64,000 nucleotides of DNA, from contig OX467082.1 of NCBI GenBank assembly GCA_950106755.1, positions 12,152,001 through 12,216,000 on the forward strand, read 5' to 3'. The notes beneath the pieces are model-generated. The model had not been told where the DNA came from. It was given only the letters and a program-made list of their open reading frames with translations, and searched no databases. A program made the position numbers and the translations under genes. Source of the DNA: Climacium dendroides (lineage: Eukaryota > Streptophyta > Bryopsida > Hypnales > Climaciaceae). This document shows, one piece after another, positions 24,561-36,590 of this stretch; position 1 is the stretch's first letter; every line of letters begins with the position of its first letter.

Positions 24561-26784
24561 TTTGTACTTATTACGAATGTAACTTCAAACCACATGCTAT
24601 CCACTGTGCGTTTCATTATGTCTAACTGGACGTGTGGGTGTTGTGGAAGCAATTGTAAGCGTCTTCTTTGATGTCAAAATGACTATACATGCATGCCATG
24701 ATTTTATACTCAAGGTTGAATTTGCACATGATGCACGTCCTGCCTATGTAATACAAAATGACTTATGTGTTTGCTTGGTTTAGGTTCATTTTTGGGCTAT
24801 TGAAGTCTTACATTTTGCGCACGTTCAACAAACTTCATTAGGATAAAATTCCACCCTATTCATATGATGTCACTTGCACCAAACAAGACAGACTCTACCA
24901 CAAAATGCATGTTCAAAATGCAATGAAAGACATGAACATGTTGATGGCTTTGTATTTCTCAGACATCCTATGTGACGTCAAAATGTTGGCACAACAAACA
25001 CATGTCAATGATGTGAACACCCTATGTTTCCTCCTCAGATGCAATGTCATCGCTAACTACGGCAACATACTTTCCACCATTGTCTACTGGTTGGTGCACC
25101 GGGTCCACGACTTGTTGCAGTCGTTGTAGGCCATCGAAGTCCCTATCATTCACCAACTGCACCATATAAAAAAACTATGTTTTTTTTATGTCAAGCCAAA
25201 AACGTTGTACGTTCAAGATAACATCATACGTCTAAAAAAACATTGGGATGTCACGTCGACGAACGTTAGAAAAGCAGAGATTTTGGTTTGATATTGTAGA
25301 AAGCATTGCTAAATTTCAGTCACAGCATATTGGTGCTATGAAAAACAATGATGCAATCTAAGACATTGTTGTGGACATCAAAAATGTTCAGAAAAATTTT
25401 CAAAATGTTATAAGCTATATAGATGTAATTTATATAATAATTTTATATAAATTAGATGAATGGATTTGTTATGAAAAAAGGTTTACAAAATCATATCAAT
25501 ATTATATTATATAAAAATATTTATTTTTAACTTAAGATTTAAATTTTAAATTTTATTAGTTTAAAATCATAAATTTTGCATCAAATTTTAATAATTTTTA
25601 TTGCTATTTCACCTTCTTAGCTTATTATTTTCAAATCATTCATATCTAATGTGGGATGATTTTCTAGTGTTCTTGGACTTTGAGATATTTGACATCTTAA
25701 CCTTTAAAGGACCAAGGCCTTTCTTTTGCCAGAAAACATTGAAAATTGCCATTTCTGTAGCAAAGAGTAAAAGAAATTTTAATATTTTTCCACATCTAAC
25801 TATAGGATCTTACACCTAACAAGTAGAAAAAATTGTAGAAAAAATTTCAAAATTTTTGACCGCATAGATTTAAAGTGGAAAAAACAAGTTTTTTAGCGCA
25901 TTGAGGGACTAGATTTTTTGACTTTGTAAAATTTTTGCACTATAGAGTTTTGAGATTTAAATATTTATAATAGAGGATTGAGTTGAGAGTTTAGGAAAAT
26001 AAATAAAAAATAAAAAACTTAAATTTCATTCTTAAGAAAATTGTTAAGTAGAAGTAGGTATGAGATAGAAGGAAAATCTAAAATATTAATTAATTTTAGA
26101 TGGAATTAAAATGCATTAATCCCAATGGTGAGATTGTTCTAGCAAGTAAACTAAACCATGTGAAATTTTTATTTTGAAAAAATTGTAAAAATTGCATTTA
26201 GAAATGCATTCAATAAGTTATTTTTTTCAAGAAGATGCTCTAATTGCCTAAAAAACAAAAATGTCCATAACTAACAAATCCAAATGAAATGAATCAGAGC
26301 TTTCCAGATAGACAAAAATATAATCTACAATTGGAATTCCATGTTGGATGTATTGTTGTGTCATACTATATTGAAGTTGATGTTGCAAACAACCTAGATT
26401 TAATAAATGTGACTTTATTAATTAAATGTTCAAGGAGACATCCCCATATATGTTGGAAATGACATGCAAATGTTCATCATGACATCATAAACAACAAATA
26501 AGATTTGTAGAAAATTTAGAAATTGTTGAAGCAAATGTTTAAAACAACATTGATGTGAATGTCTAATTTCATACTACAGATGTTTTTTTGAATGTTTACA
26601 ATGACGTTGAAAAAAACATAACTAAGAAATAAAAATGTTTTTTAAAACATCATTGTATTTATGTTGTTCATATTTTAGTTTTGTATATCCCATATTGTTT
26701 GTCATGCCTCCTACACCCCACTAATATAAAAGGCTTGTCTTTTTATCAGTTAATAAGTAGATTTTTGAACCATTTAGTATATTT

Positions 26785-26990
26785 GATAAATATAGTGTAT
26801 GGCATATTGTATGGTGTATTTTGTATGGCATGTTGTATATATATTGTATTTTATATGGTGTATTTTATATGGCATGTTGTATATATATTGTATTTTGTAT
26901 GGTATATTTTGTATGGCATATTTTATTTATTGTATTGCATATGATATACCATATATTGCATATTTTATATTGTGTACAACATATTACTAC
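26785..26990. repeat. GTAT/ATGG low-complexity minisatellite
   Basis: Degenerate repeats of TGTATTTTGTATGGCAT and TGTATATATATTGTATTTTAT, with a higher-order copy of about 52 bp. Overlapping open frames rich in Tyr, Ile and Cys here are products of the repeat. Confidence 0.8.
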
Positions 26991-28668
26991 ATTGACAACA
27001 TTAGAAAGTTCAATACAATGCATACATGCGTTCTAGGAGATGTCTCATAAAATAAGTGTGTTCATAATTGCATCTTCTTCTACGAAGATCAAACAAGTAG
27101 ACGTCGCCGCTGACATCCTACAATGCAAGAAGCCATCTGCTACCCAACATACACTTGTACTGGCTTGTGCAAGCACACATCTCCTATGACAGGGTATGCT
27201 TTAAGAAGCACGCATGTGCAAACTTCACACGCTCAGATAGACATTTCAATCAGCATACAATTGTTTCACCTGACGTCATTTTGGACACCTAGATGTCCAC
27301 AATAATGTCTCAGAAGACATCCTAAAATGCTAGGCAGACCAAGTAAGTGGCCCCAAAAAACGCCACGTTAGCATCCGTGGATACCACGTTAGCCAATTCT
27401 GTGAGCACTGACATGGCATGCCACGTCAATTACACGTTAGATGCCACATCATAGACGGGCAATGGATGAAAAAAATGACACTCTGGCTTTCTCGCACCTA
27501 GGTGGCAGCCACATGTCAACTCATGAAGTTACTTATTGACCGATGTTTTTTTGAACATCACAATGTTGGGCCTGCAAATTTGATGCAACGTACTATGTTT
27601 TTGGCATGTCCACAGCAGTACGAAGTGATTAGACATTAGTCCAGACATAGAACGCGTCACTCGCGATGTTCGGGTGTCCAAATTGCGATGTCGTGGCAGA
27701 CACAGTTTTCTTATAGTGATTGTCTCATGTATGTCAATATTTTTTTGTCAACGAGCATGATTAAATGGGAGGCAATCAAAGTTGTCGCGTTAATCAGAAC
27801 ATGTTTGCATTAAATCGTATTGTTTGAAATTATAGGTGCCCTTGAACGTCACGTTGGGGAACGTGAAATTTTTTTGTACAAATAATAATAACATCTTTTT
27901 AATGCAGAATTACGTTTTCAAAAACAAGAAACTATGTTTGCAGGAATATGGTAGTGTTTGTAAGAGCATAACTACACTATTTAAAACAGTCATTAATGTT
28001 GCTCAATGCGTTAGGACAAAATTCCATCTTGACATGTGGCAAGCGTGATCATAGGAGTCCCCATGTACAAGAATATAGCACAACAAATGTCTGCCATCAA
28101 GTGGAAATTGTTCCATGTAGGCCACTTTATTATATCTAACCTCTTCGAAACACTAAAAGAAATTACACGTGGACAATGATGGCTTGGACAAACTACATTT
28201 CTTTGAACAATATAAACATTTACATAAACGCAAAAAAAAGGACACAATATTGGGATTCTGGCTTGTTTTAAATGCATTTCTCAACAAAATCCATATGATA
28301 CTTTCTTGTTCGCCAAAATCATTTATACAAATGTGTGTTTCGCATTTTGAAGGCATTTTTTTCAACATGTTTTTCTTCTAGTGAATGCTCCGAAGGATTT
28401 AGGTGACTTTGAATTTAAACACCATATTAAATCCTAGTATTTTAACTTTTGGAGGCCTCTGAATGATTTTGGTAACTTCTCAAGGTCAGAATCATCCCAA
28501 AAATTCAACTCCTCCAAGAGGCTCAATGATCCAAAAGATTCAAGTAAACTTTGGATTCCACTTTGATTGAAATCCAACTTTTGAAGGCTTCCAAATGAAT
28601 TTGCTAGCTTCTCAAGCTTGGAACAATCAACCAACTCCAACACCTCGAAGAAGTTTAATGCTCCAAAA

Positions 28669-28745
28669 GATTCAGGTAGACATTGGATTCCACTCCATTT
28701 GATTCAAGTAGACATTGGATTCAAGTAGACATTGGATTCCACTTT
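28669..28745. repeat. Short tandem repeat that breaks the LRR frame of copy 2
   Basis: GATTCAAGTAGACATTG occurs twice in direct tandem with a third, related GATTCAGGTAGACATTG just before. This expansion lies where the long LRR frame ends (stop at 28721). LRR-like codons continue beyond it in another phase (28643-28434, KLEKLANSFGSLQKL). Confidence 0.8.
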
Positions 28746-31700
28746 TTCAAATTTTGGAGGCCTCTAAATGAATTTGGTAGCTTCTCAAGCTTGGAACAAC
28801 CCCACAAATTCAAGACCTCCAAGAAACTCAATGTTCCAAAAGATTCAGGTAAACTTTGGATTCCACTTCGGGTAAGATCCAAGTTCTTCAACTTTTGGAG
28901 GCCTCCAAATGAATTTGGTAGCTTCTCAAGCTGAGAACAACCCCACAAATTCAACACCTCCAAGAGGCTCAATGATCCAAAAGATTCAGAAAAACCTTGG
29001 ATTCTACTTCGGATAAGATCTAAGTTCTTCAACTTCTGGAGGCCTCCAAATGAATTTGGTAGCTTTTCAAGTTTGGAACAACCCCACAAATTCAACACCT
29101 CTAAGAGGCTCAATGTTCCAAATGATTCAGGTAAACTTCTGATTCCACTATTATTGAGATTCAAATTTCTTAACTTTTGGAGGCCTCCAAATGAATTTGG
29201 AAGCTCCTCAAGTTTGGAACAATCCCACAAATTCAACACCTCCAAGAGCCTCAATGTTCCAAAAGATTCAGGTAAACTTTGGATTCTACTATTTTTGAGA
29301 TTCAAGGTTTTTAACTTTTGGAGGCCTCCAAATGAATTTGGTAGCTTCTCAAACTTAAAACAATCCCACAAATCCAACACCTCCAAAAGGTTCAATGTTC
29401 CAAAAGATTCAGGTAAACTTTGGATTCTACTTTGACTGAGGTTTAGGTTTTTCAAATTTTGGAGGCCTCCAAATGAATTTGGTAGCTTCTCAAGCTTGGA
29501 ACAACCCCACAAATTCAACACCTCCAAGAAACTCAATGTTCCAAAAGATTCAGGTAAACTTTGAGCTCCACTAAAATAAAGATCCAACATTTTCAACTTT
29601 TGGAGGCCTCTAAATGAATTTGGTAGCATTTCAAGCATGGAACAACCCCACAAATTCAACACCTTCAAGAAGCTCAATGTTCCAAAAGATTCAGGTAAAC
29701 TTTGGATTCCACTTTGACTAAGGTTCAAGTTTTCCAAATTTCGAAGGCCACCAAATGAATTTGGTAGTTTCTCAAGCTTGGAACAGCCCCACAAATTCAA
29801 CACCACCAAGAGGCTCAATGATCCAAAAGATTCAGGTAGATTTCGGATTCCACTTTGACTAAGGTTCAAGCTTTTCAAATTTCGAAGGCCTCCAAATGAA
29901 TTTGGTAGCTTTTCAAGCATGGAACAACCCCACAAATTCAACACCTCCAAGAGGCTCAATGTTCCAAAAGATTCAGGTAAACTTTGGATTCCACTTTGAC
30001 TAAGGTTCAAGTTTTCCAAATTTCGAAGGCCTCCAAATGAATTTGGTAGCTTCTCAAGTTTCGAACAACCCCACAAATCCAACACCTCCAAGACGCTCAA
30101 TGTTCCAAATGATTCAGGTAAATTTTGGATTCCACTATTGTCGAGATTCAAATATCTTAACTGTTGGAGGCCTCCAAATGAATTTGTTAGCTTTTCAAGC
30201 ATAGAACAACTCGACAAATTCAACACCTTCAAGAGACTCAGTATTCCAAAAGATTCAGGTAGACTTTGGATTCCACTATTTTTCAGATTCAAGTTTCTTA
30301 ACTTTTGGAGCCCTCCAAATGAATTTGGTAGCTCCTCGAGCTTGGAACAACCTTCAAAATTCAACACCTCCAAGAGGCTCAATGTTCCAAAAGATTCAGG
30401 TAAACTTTCGATTCTACTATTTTTGAGATTCAAGTTTCTTAACTTTAGGAGGCCTCCAAATGAATTTGGTAGCTTCTTAAGCTTCGAACAACCTTCAAAA
30501 TTCAATACCTTCAAGAGGCTCAATGTTCCAAAAGATTCAGGTAAACTTTGGATTCCACTTTGGATAAGATCCAAGTTCTTCAACTTTTGGAGGCCTCCAA
30601 AAGAATTTGGTAGCTTCTCAAGGTTGGGACAATCCCCCAAATTCAACACCTCCAAGAGGCTCAATGTCCCAAAAGAGTCAGCTAAACTTTGGATTCCACT
30701 TTGACTGAGGTTCAAGTTTTTCAAATTTTGAAGGCCTCCAAATGAATTTGGTAGCTTTTCAAGCTTGGAACAACCACTCAATTTCAACACCTCCAAAAGG
30801 CTCAATGTTCCAAAAGATTCAGGTAAACTTTTGATTCCACTTCGATTGAGATCCAAGTTATCTAACTTTTGAAGGCCTCCAAATGAATATGGTAGCTTCT
30901 CGAGCTCATAACAATAACACAAATCCAACACCTCCAAGAGGCTCAATGTTCCAAAAGATTCAGGTAAACTTTGGATTCCACTATTTTTGAGATTCAAATT
31001 TCTTAACTTTCGGAGCCCTCCAAATGAATTTGGTAGCTCCTCGAGCTTGGAACAACCTTCAAAATTCAACACCTCCAAGAGGCTCAATGTTCCAAACGAT
31101 TCAGGTAGACTTTGGATTCCACTATTTTTGAGATTCAAGTTTCTTAACTTTGGGAGGCCTCCAAATGAATTTGGTAGCTTCTCAAGCTTGGAACAATAAC
31201 GCAAATCCAACACCTCCAAGAGGCTCAATGTTCCAAAAGATTCAGGTAAACTTCCGATTCCACTTTGCCTAACATCAATGTTCTTCAACTTTTGGAGGCC
31301 TCCAAATGCATATGGTAGCTTCTCAAGCTCATAACAATAACGCAAATCCAACACCTCCAAAAGGCTCAATGTTCCAAAACATTCAGGTAAACTTTGGATT
31401 CCACTTTGGATAAGATCCAAGTTCTTCAAATTTTGAAGGCCTCCAAATGAATTTGGTAGCTTCTCAAGCTTCGAACAACCTTTGAAATTCAACACCTCCA
31501 AGAGGCTCAATGTTCCAAAAGAGTCGGGTAAACTTTGGATTCCACTTTCACTCAGGTTCAAGTTTTTCAAATTTTGAAGGCCTCCAAATGAATTTGGTAG
31601 CTTTTCAAGCTTGGAACAACCACTCAATTTCAGCACCTCCAAAAGGCTCAATGTTCCAAAAGATTCAGGTAGACTTTGGAATCCACTATTGTCGAGATTC

Positions 31701-33230
31701 AAATTTCTTAACTTTTGGAGGCCTCCAAATGAATTTGGTAGCTCCTCAAGTTTGGAACAATCCCACAAATTCAACACCTCCAAGAGGCTCAATGTCCCAA
31801 AAGATTCAGGTAAACTTCCGATTCCACTTTCGCTAACATCAATGTTCTTCAACTTTTGGAGGCCTCCAATTGAAATTGGTAACTTCTCAAGCTTGTAACA
31901 ACAATACAAATCCAACACCTCCAAGAGGCTCAATGTTCCAAAAGATTCAGGTAAACATTGGATTCCACTTAGGCTAAAATCCAGGTTTTTCAACTTCTGG
32001 AGGCCTCCAAATGAATTTGGTAGCTTCTCAAGGTTGGGACAAAACCCCAAATTCAACACCTCCAAGAGGCTCAATGTCCCAAAAGACTCAGGTAAACTTT
32101 GGATTCCACTTTCACTCAGGTTCAAGTTTTTCAAATTTTGAAGGCCTATAAATGAATTTGGTAGCTTTTCAAGCTTGGAACAACCAGTCAATTTCAACAC
32201 CTCCAAAAGGCTCAATGTTCCAAAAGATTCAGGTAAACTTTTGATTCCACTTCGATTGAGATCCAAGTTCTTCAACTTTTGGAGGCCTATAAATGAATTT
32301 GGTAGCTTTTCAAGCTTGGAACAACCAGTCAATTTCAACACCTCCAAAAGGCTCAATGTTCCAAAAGATTCAGGTAAACTTTTGATTCCACTTCGATTGA
32401 GATCCAAGTTCTTCAACTTTTGGAGGCCTCCAAATGAATTTGGTAGCTTTTCAAGCTTCGAACAACCCTCCAAATCCAAATTCTCCAAAAGGCTGAATGT
32501 TCCAAAAGATTCAGGTAGATTTTGGATTCCACTATTTTTGAGATTCAAGTTTCTTAACTTTGGGAGGCCTCCAAATGAATTTGGTAGCTTGTCAAGCTTT
32601 GAACAACCCTCCAAATCCAAATTCTCCAAAAGGTTGAATGTTCCAAAAGATTCAGGTAGACTTTGGATTCCACTATTTTTGAGATTCAAGTTTCTTAACT
32701 TTGGGAGGCCTCCAAATGAATTTGGTAGCTTGTCAAGCTTCGAACAATCACTCAAATCCAACATCTCCAAGACGCTCAATGTTCCAAAAGATTCAGGTAA
32801 ACTTTCGATTCCACTTTCGCTAAAATCAATGTTCTTCAACTTTTGGAGGCCTCCAACTGAAATTGGTAGCTTCTCAAGCTTGTAACAATAACACAAATCC
32901 AACACCTCCAAGAGGCTCAATGTTCCAAAAGGTTCAGGTAAACTTTGGATTCCACTTTGGCTAAGATTCAAGTATTTCAACTTCTGGAGGCCTCCAAATG
33001 AATTTGGTAGCTTCTCAAGCTTGGAACAACCCCACAAATTCAACACCTCCAAGAGGCTCAATGTTCCAAAAGATTCAGGTAAACTTTGGATTCCACTTTG
33101 GCTAAGATCCAAGTTTTGCAACTTCTGGAGGCCTTCAAATGAATTTGGTAGCTTCTCAAGCTTGGGACAATTGCTCAATTGCAACACTTTCAACTTCATC
33201 AATTTTGTAAATGGTTCAGGAAATGTGTCC
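28721..33230 (-). repeat. Giant LRR array of TNL copy 2: 31 double units in one open frame
   Basis: The exon-4 frame is open from 33478 to 28721, over 1,580 codons. I count 31 occurrences of the SLPESFGTL-type half-unit at 47-residue spacing, so about 62 LRRs. Each half carries LxxLxxLxL with cysteine at the end of the first half (LNLWGCSKLEKLPNSFGGLQ). Two neighbouring units, 32143-32283 and 32284-32424, appear identical, and the next two (about 32425-32565 and 32566-32706) nearly so, showing very recent unit duplication. Plus-strand open frames here, up to 236 codons, are antisense shadows. Confidence 0.92.
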
Positions 33231-35724
33231 ATCATATAATCTTTCCAAATCAATACTATCAACTCACTATTTTCAAGTGTATTCGGAAGGTGACAAACTT
33301 GTACAGAGCCACTTCTAGTGAATTGAAGCCAACGCAAATTTTTTGGACATGATGACATCGGAAAAGAATCACCATCCCATATCAATATACGCAAGTCTCT
33401 CATGAAAAAAAGGTCATGACAAAAAGGTCCTCGAATACTTGGAGAAAGGAACAAAGTTTGAAGAGTAGTTGGTAATGGCTACACAAACACATCACAAAAA
33501 AACATTAGAAGTTTAGTCTTGCATTATATGCAACTTACATACACTCAAATAAAATACCACGTGCTTCACTTACCAAAACCAAAAGAATACTACATATGTA
33601 ACACATTCTAGATCTTCAATCAATTAATGAGAGTGAATACAACACCTTTAATCTTTTCCAAGTTCTCTCTAATATGCTACAAAAAAATTACCTAGTATAA
33701 CTCTATTAAAATGATTGACCAAATGAAAGTTTAATGGTCACCACACATACCTCATTCTTGTTCAACAATGACAAGGCTTCAAAATCCCATAAGCGTTTGC
33801 AAATACCCAAATTTGTTCTTTCTTGCTTCGCAATTGCACGACCCAAGTCTCTTAAGTGATCATGCATGTCAAGGACACCAAACTCATCAACTCGAATTAA
33901 GGCCTTCTCTACAAGGCTTCGAATACCCAATGCAGCGGACCAACCTTGGGATCTCCAAACCAATTTAGACATCTCCACAGATGCTCCCAACAATGCACAT
34001 GCAATATCCAAAAACATTTCTTGATATTGCTCTACAAGAGTGTCGTAGCTAATCCGAAGACATTCAAATATCTTCTTCTCATCCATTATACTACCACATT
34101 TCAACTTCTTCAAAACTTAATCCCAAATCTCCACATCCTCCTCATCCCTCAACAAAGACCCACAAACTTTCAACACCAACGGAACTCCACCACATGCCAC
34201 ACTAACATCTCCAACAAGACCTCTAAAACTTGGAGGAACTTTTCCATCACCTCCAAATGCATGACATGCAACGACACTTTGAGAATCTTCTTGGCTCAAT
34301 AATTGAACATCATGAGTGTAAACCTCATGACTACCATGAAAAGAGGTTGACTTCTCAAACACACGCCGATTCCGAGAAGTGACAATGCACATGCTACCTT
34401 CCTTCAACATTTTACGTGACATCAAATAATCCATCTCTTCATCATCACGAATATTATCACGAACATCATCCAAAACCACCAAAATAAGCTTCTTGGATAG
34501 CCTTTCCTCAAGAATAACCTTACCCTTAGACTTGTCGAGAATATTTTCGATGGAATTATTCTCACACAAAGACTTCAAAATATGATTTTGAACTGTTGTA
34601 ACACCACCTTGATTCACCTTCGCAACCACGTCTTCCACAAAGCACCTTGCATCAAATCTTCTCCCTAAGTGGTTGTATAACTCCCGTGCCAAAGTGGACT
34701 TTCCAATTCCACCCATGCCCCACAATCCCAACATCAACACTTTCTTCTCATCAATGGTTCGAATGAGGTTCTTAGCAATTTGCTCGACTCCTACAATATA
34801 ATCACCCACATCCAAGGGGAGGGGCTTATTTGCCAACTCAAAGATCTTTCCAACCACCTCAAATACCAAGTCCTTTTCCAACCTACAAACAATTTCAAAC
34901 AAATTTCATTACCACCGAACAGAATGTCAATGTCAAGTTCAACAACAATACTCTTTTCAGTACACACGATACTACAAGCCTACATATTTACCTCTTGTCT
35001 CCCACACTATACTCCCAACCATTTAGCTTTGAAGCCCTTTTCAAATCAGCCCTCCATTGTTCAATCATGGTTGCATCATGCCTCTCAACCAACTTTGTAA
35101 ATCCACCAGCCAATTGACCCTTTTCAGGGAAACTCACTTCCCACGGTTGAATTTTGTAGAAGATGGGTAGCACCTTCATTGAAGGAGAGTCCAACATTGC
35201 ATGTAATTCTTTCAAACACCACTCTGAATGCACAAAATTCTCTGAAAAGATGACTAGGGCTAGGGGTGTTGTCTTGATAGCATCATCAATGCATTTCCAA
35301 GCGTCTTGGCCTTTACCAATGGATTTGCAATCCAAAAAGGGATGCAACCCAGCTCGCTTCAAAGCTTGGTATAAATAGCCTACAAAACTTGTCTTGGTAT
35401 CGGGGCCTCTATGACTAATGAAAACATCATAGTCTCCAAACTCAACTGCAAACATTCAGTGATCAACCTCATTAACAAATCAACAAATCCAAATTACATC
35501 AAGTAAATAATGTTTACAATGCCATTCAAAGGTGAACATTGTAAATCAATAAACAATAGCACTTCAAAATTCAATAAACATTGTAAATCAATAAAAAATA
35601 GGACTTCAAATTTCAATATGAAAAGACTAGGTCAGTAGTGAAATAATTTAAAAAAACTAACTGTACCTGTTGTCATAGGCGTCATGTCATTGTCCATATT
35701 GTCCATATTGCTTGTGATGCTCAT

Positions 35725-36590
35725 CACTACAAAATTAGAATACAAACGAATGATTAAAAGAATTTTAAAAAAAAATTATAAATCTAAATAAATATACTAG
35801 TCTATAATTCACACAACCCACACAGCTCATTCTTCTTGAAGCCTTTAAAAGTCAGATTCTAATAGAATTTACATCTACACAATACAGAACACAATGGATA
35901 AAGAAGTGAATAAGACGTCAAAACTTGCTTCTTCTGAACCTTTCCAATACAAATTCAAAGATACAGGTGTAATATACACGTGTTACAAATGTTTTCTCTA
36001 ATGCATCTGTAGACCACTTGAACAATCATTTCCAATACTTGTACAATTCTTCTTGAAATCACTTCCTAAACTTCAGAACTGTGCCTCGAATTAAACACTA
36101 AGAAACCCAATTCAGTATCAAATTAGTTTAAGCAGTTGTGAAGAGGTCATGTGAGAACCACCTTTGGTTCAATTCCATTTATTTCTGAACTGCGAGAACA
36201 ATGTTCTTCAATAACTCTGGTGAATAACAATAAAAGAATCCTCAAAACAGGCAGTGGGAAGCCTATATCGGTGGGTCAATCACAGCTTCAAAACAGTCTC
36301 AACATGATCCAAGTTTTTCAACAATGTCAACAAAGAAAGTACCATAAATGACCACATCTCAATGAATCACCTTAATGTCAGCTCCAGGACGTTACACACA
36401 TCATTCCCTCTGGATATACATGCCTGCATACACACACCAAGAGCCAATTTCTGATTTCAGAAGCAATAGATACAAAATGAACTGCAAAGCTGGATAAGAG
36501 AAAACAAGGCATAGGCATTTCAACAAATCTGTTCTACAAAATCAGCACAAGGTCGCACATCCCAATCGACCACACATCACAATGTTGAAA
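35725..36590. other. 5' spacer of TNL copy 2, no gene seen
   Basis: Upstream sequence of TNL copy 2, shorter than its unit-A partner by about 420 bp. It should hold the promoter, but no element can be named with confidence. A short internal duplication (ACATTGTAAATCAATAAA) occurs at about 35538-35595. Confidence 0.5.

Larger units (their letters stand above)
20943..28383 (-). mobile_element. Complete-ended 7.44-kb CACTA transposon inside an LRR unit of TNL copy 2
   Basis: The left end is CACTAGAAGAAAA at 20943. The right end, read from the other strand at 28383, is also CACTAGAAGAAAA, a perfect 13-bp terminal inverted repeat. Both sides carry the 3-bp direct repeat AAT (20940-20942 and 28384-28386), the normal CACTA target duplication. 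Removing the element and one AAT rejoins an LRR unit: CACCTCCAAGAAATTCAAT runs on as GCTCCGAAGGATTTAGGTG, the expected repeat order. I find no transposase in the interior, so it looks non-autonomous. It holds a 59-bp hairpin, a low-complexity GTAT tract and a CACTATAAGAAAAC terminus (reverse strand, at 27718) from a probable nested element. Strand follows the 1-2005 relative. Confidence 0.88.
28384..35724 (-). pseudogene. TNL copy 2: TIR-NB-ARC-LRR with about 62 LRRs and a nonsense codon in NB-ARC
   Basis: It has the same four-exon plan as copy 1. Exon 1 is 35724-35667 (MSITSNMDNM, 19 codons plus 1 base). Exon 2 is 35445-34992 (TIR; YDVFISHRGPDTKTSF, SEWCLKEL), exon 3 is 34882-33751 (NB-ARC), and exon 4 starts at 33478 (LRR). 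NB-ARC keeps the GMGGIGKS P-loop, LVVLDDV, CIVTSRNRRVF, GVPLVLKV and a MHD (DMHDHL). A short duplication gives VRDNIRDDEE where copy 1 has VRDDEE. A GAA codon (WEEVLKK in copy 1) is TAA at 34119-34117, leaving a TIR-NB product of about 425 residues cut between GLPL and MHD. Without that stop the protein would be about 2,130 residues. The LRR frame then runs unbroken to 28721, meets a small-repeat frameshift, and decays to the CACTA junction at 28383. A truncated TIR-NB protein could still act, as such forms do in some plants. Confidence 0.85.

Noticed and set aside
26681..27050. Tyr/Ile-rich overlapping open frames
   Set aside because: They are translations of a GTAT-type low-complexity tract.
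28151..28383. A separate 233-bp CACTA MITE starting CACTAAAAGAAA at 28151
   Set aside because: Its flanks do not form an exact duplication (AAA against AAT), whereas the terminus at 28383 pairs perfectly with 20943 and AAT. The internal match is probably chance or a subterminal repeat.
32175..32885. Long plus-strand open frames across the LRR arrays (also near 2008-3830, 29073-31898, 63538-63759)
   Set aside because: They are antisense to the 141-bp LRR units; the period is a multiple of three, so an open frame in one unit stays open in the next. There is no independent coding signal.
28721..33230. Regular repeats resembling a CRISPR or satellite array
   Set aside because: The repeats encode LRRs in one continuous frame with no spacers, and the DNA is plant nuclear.
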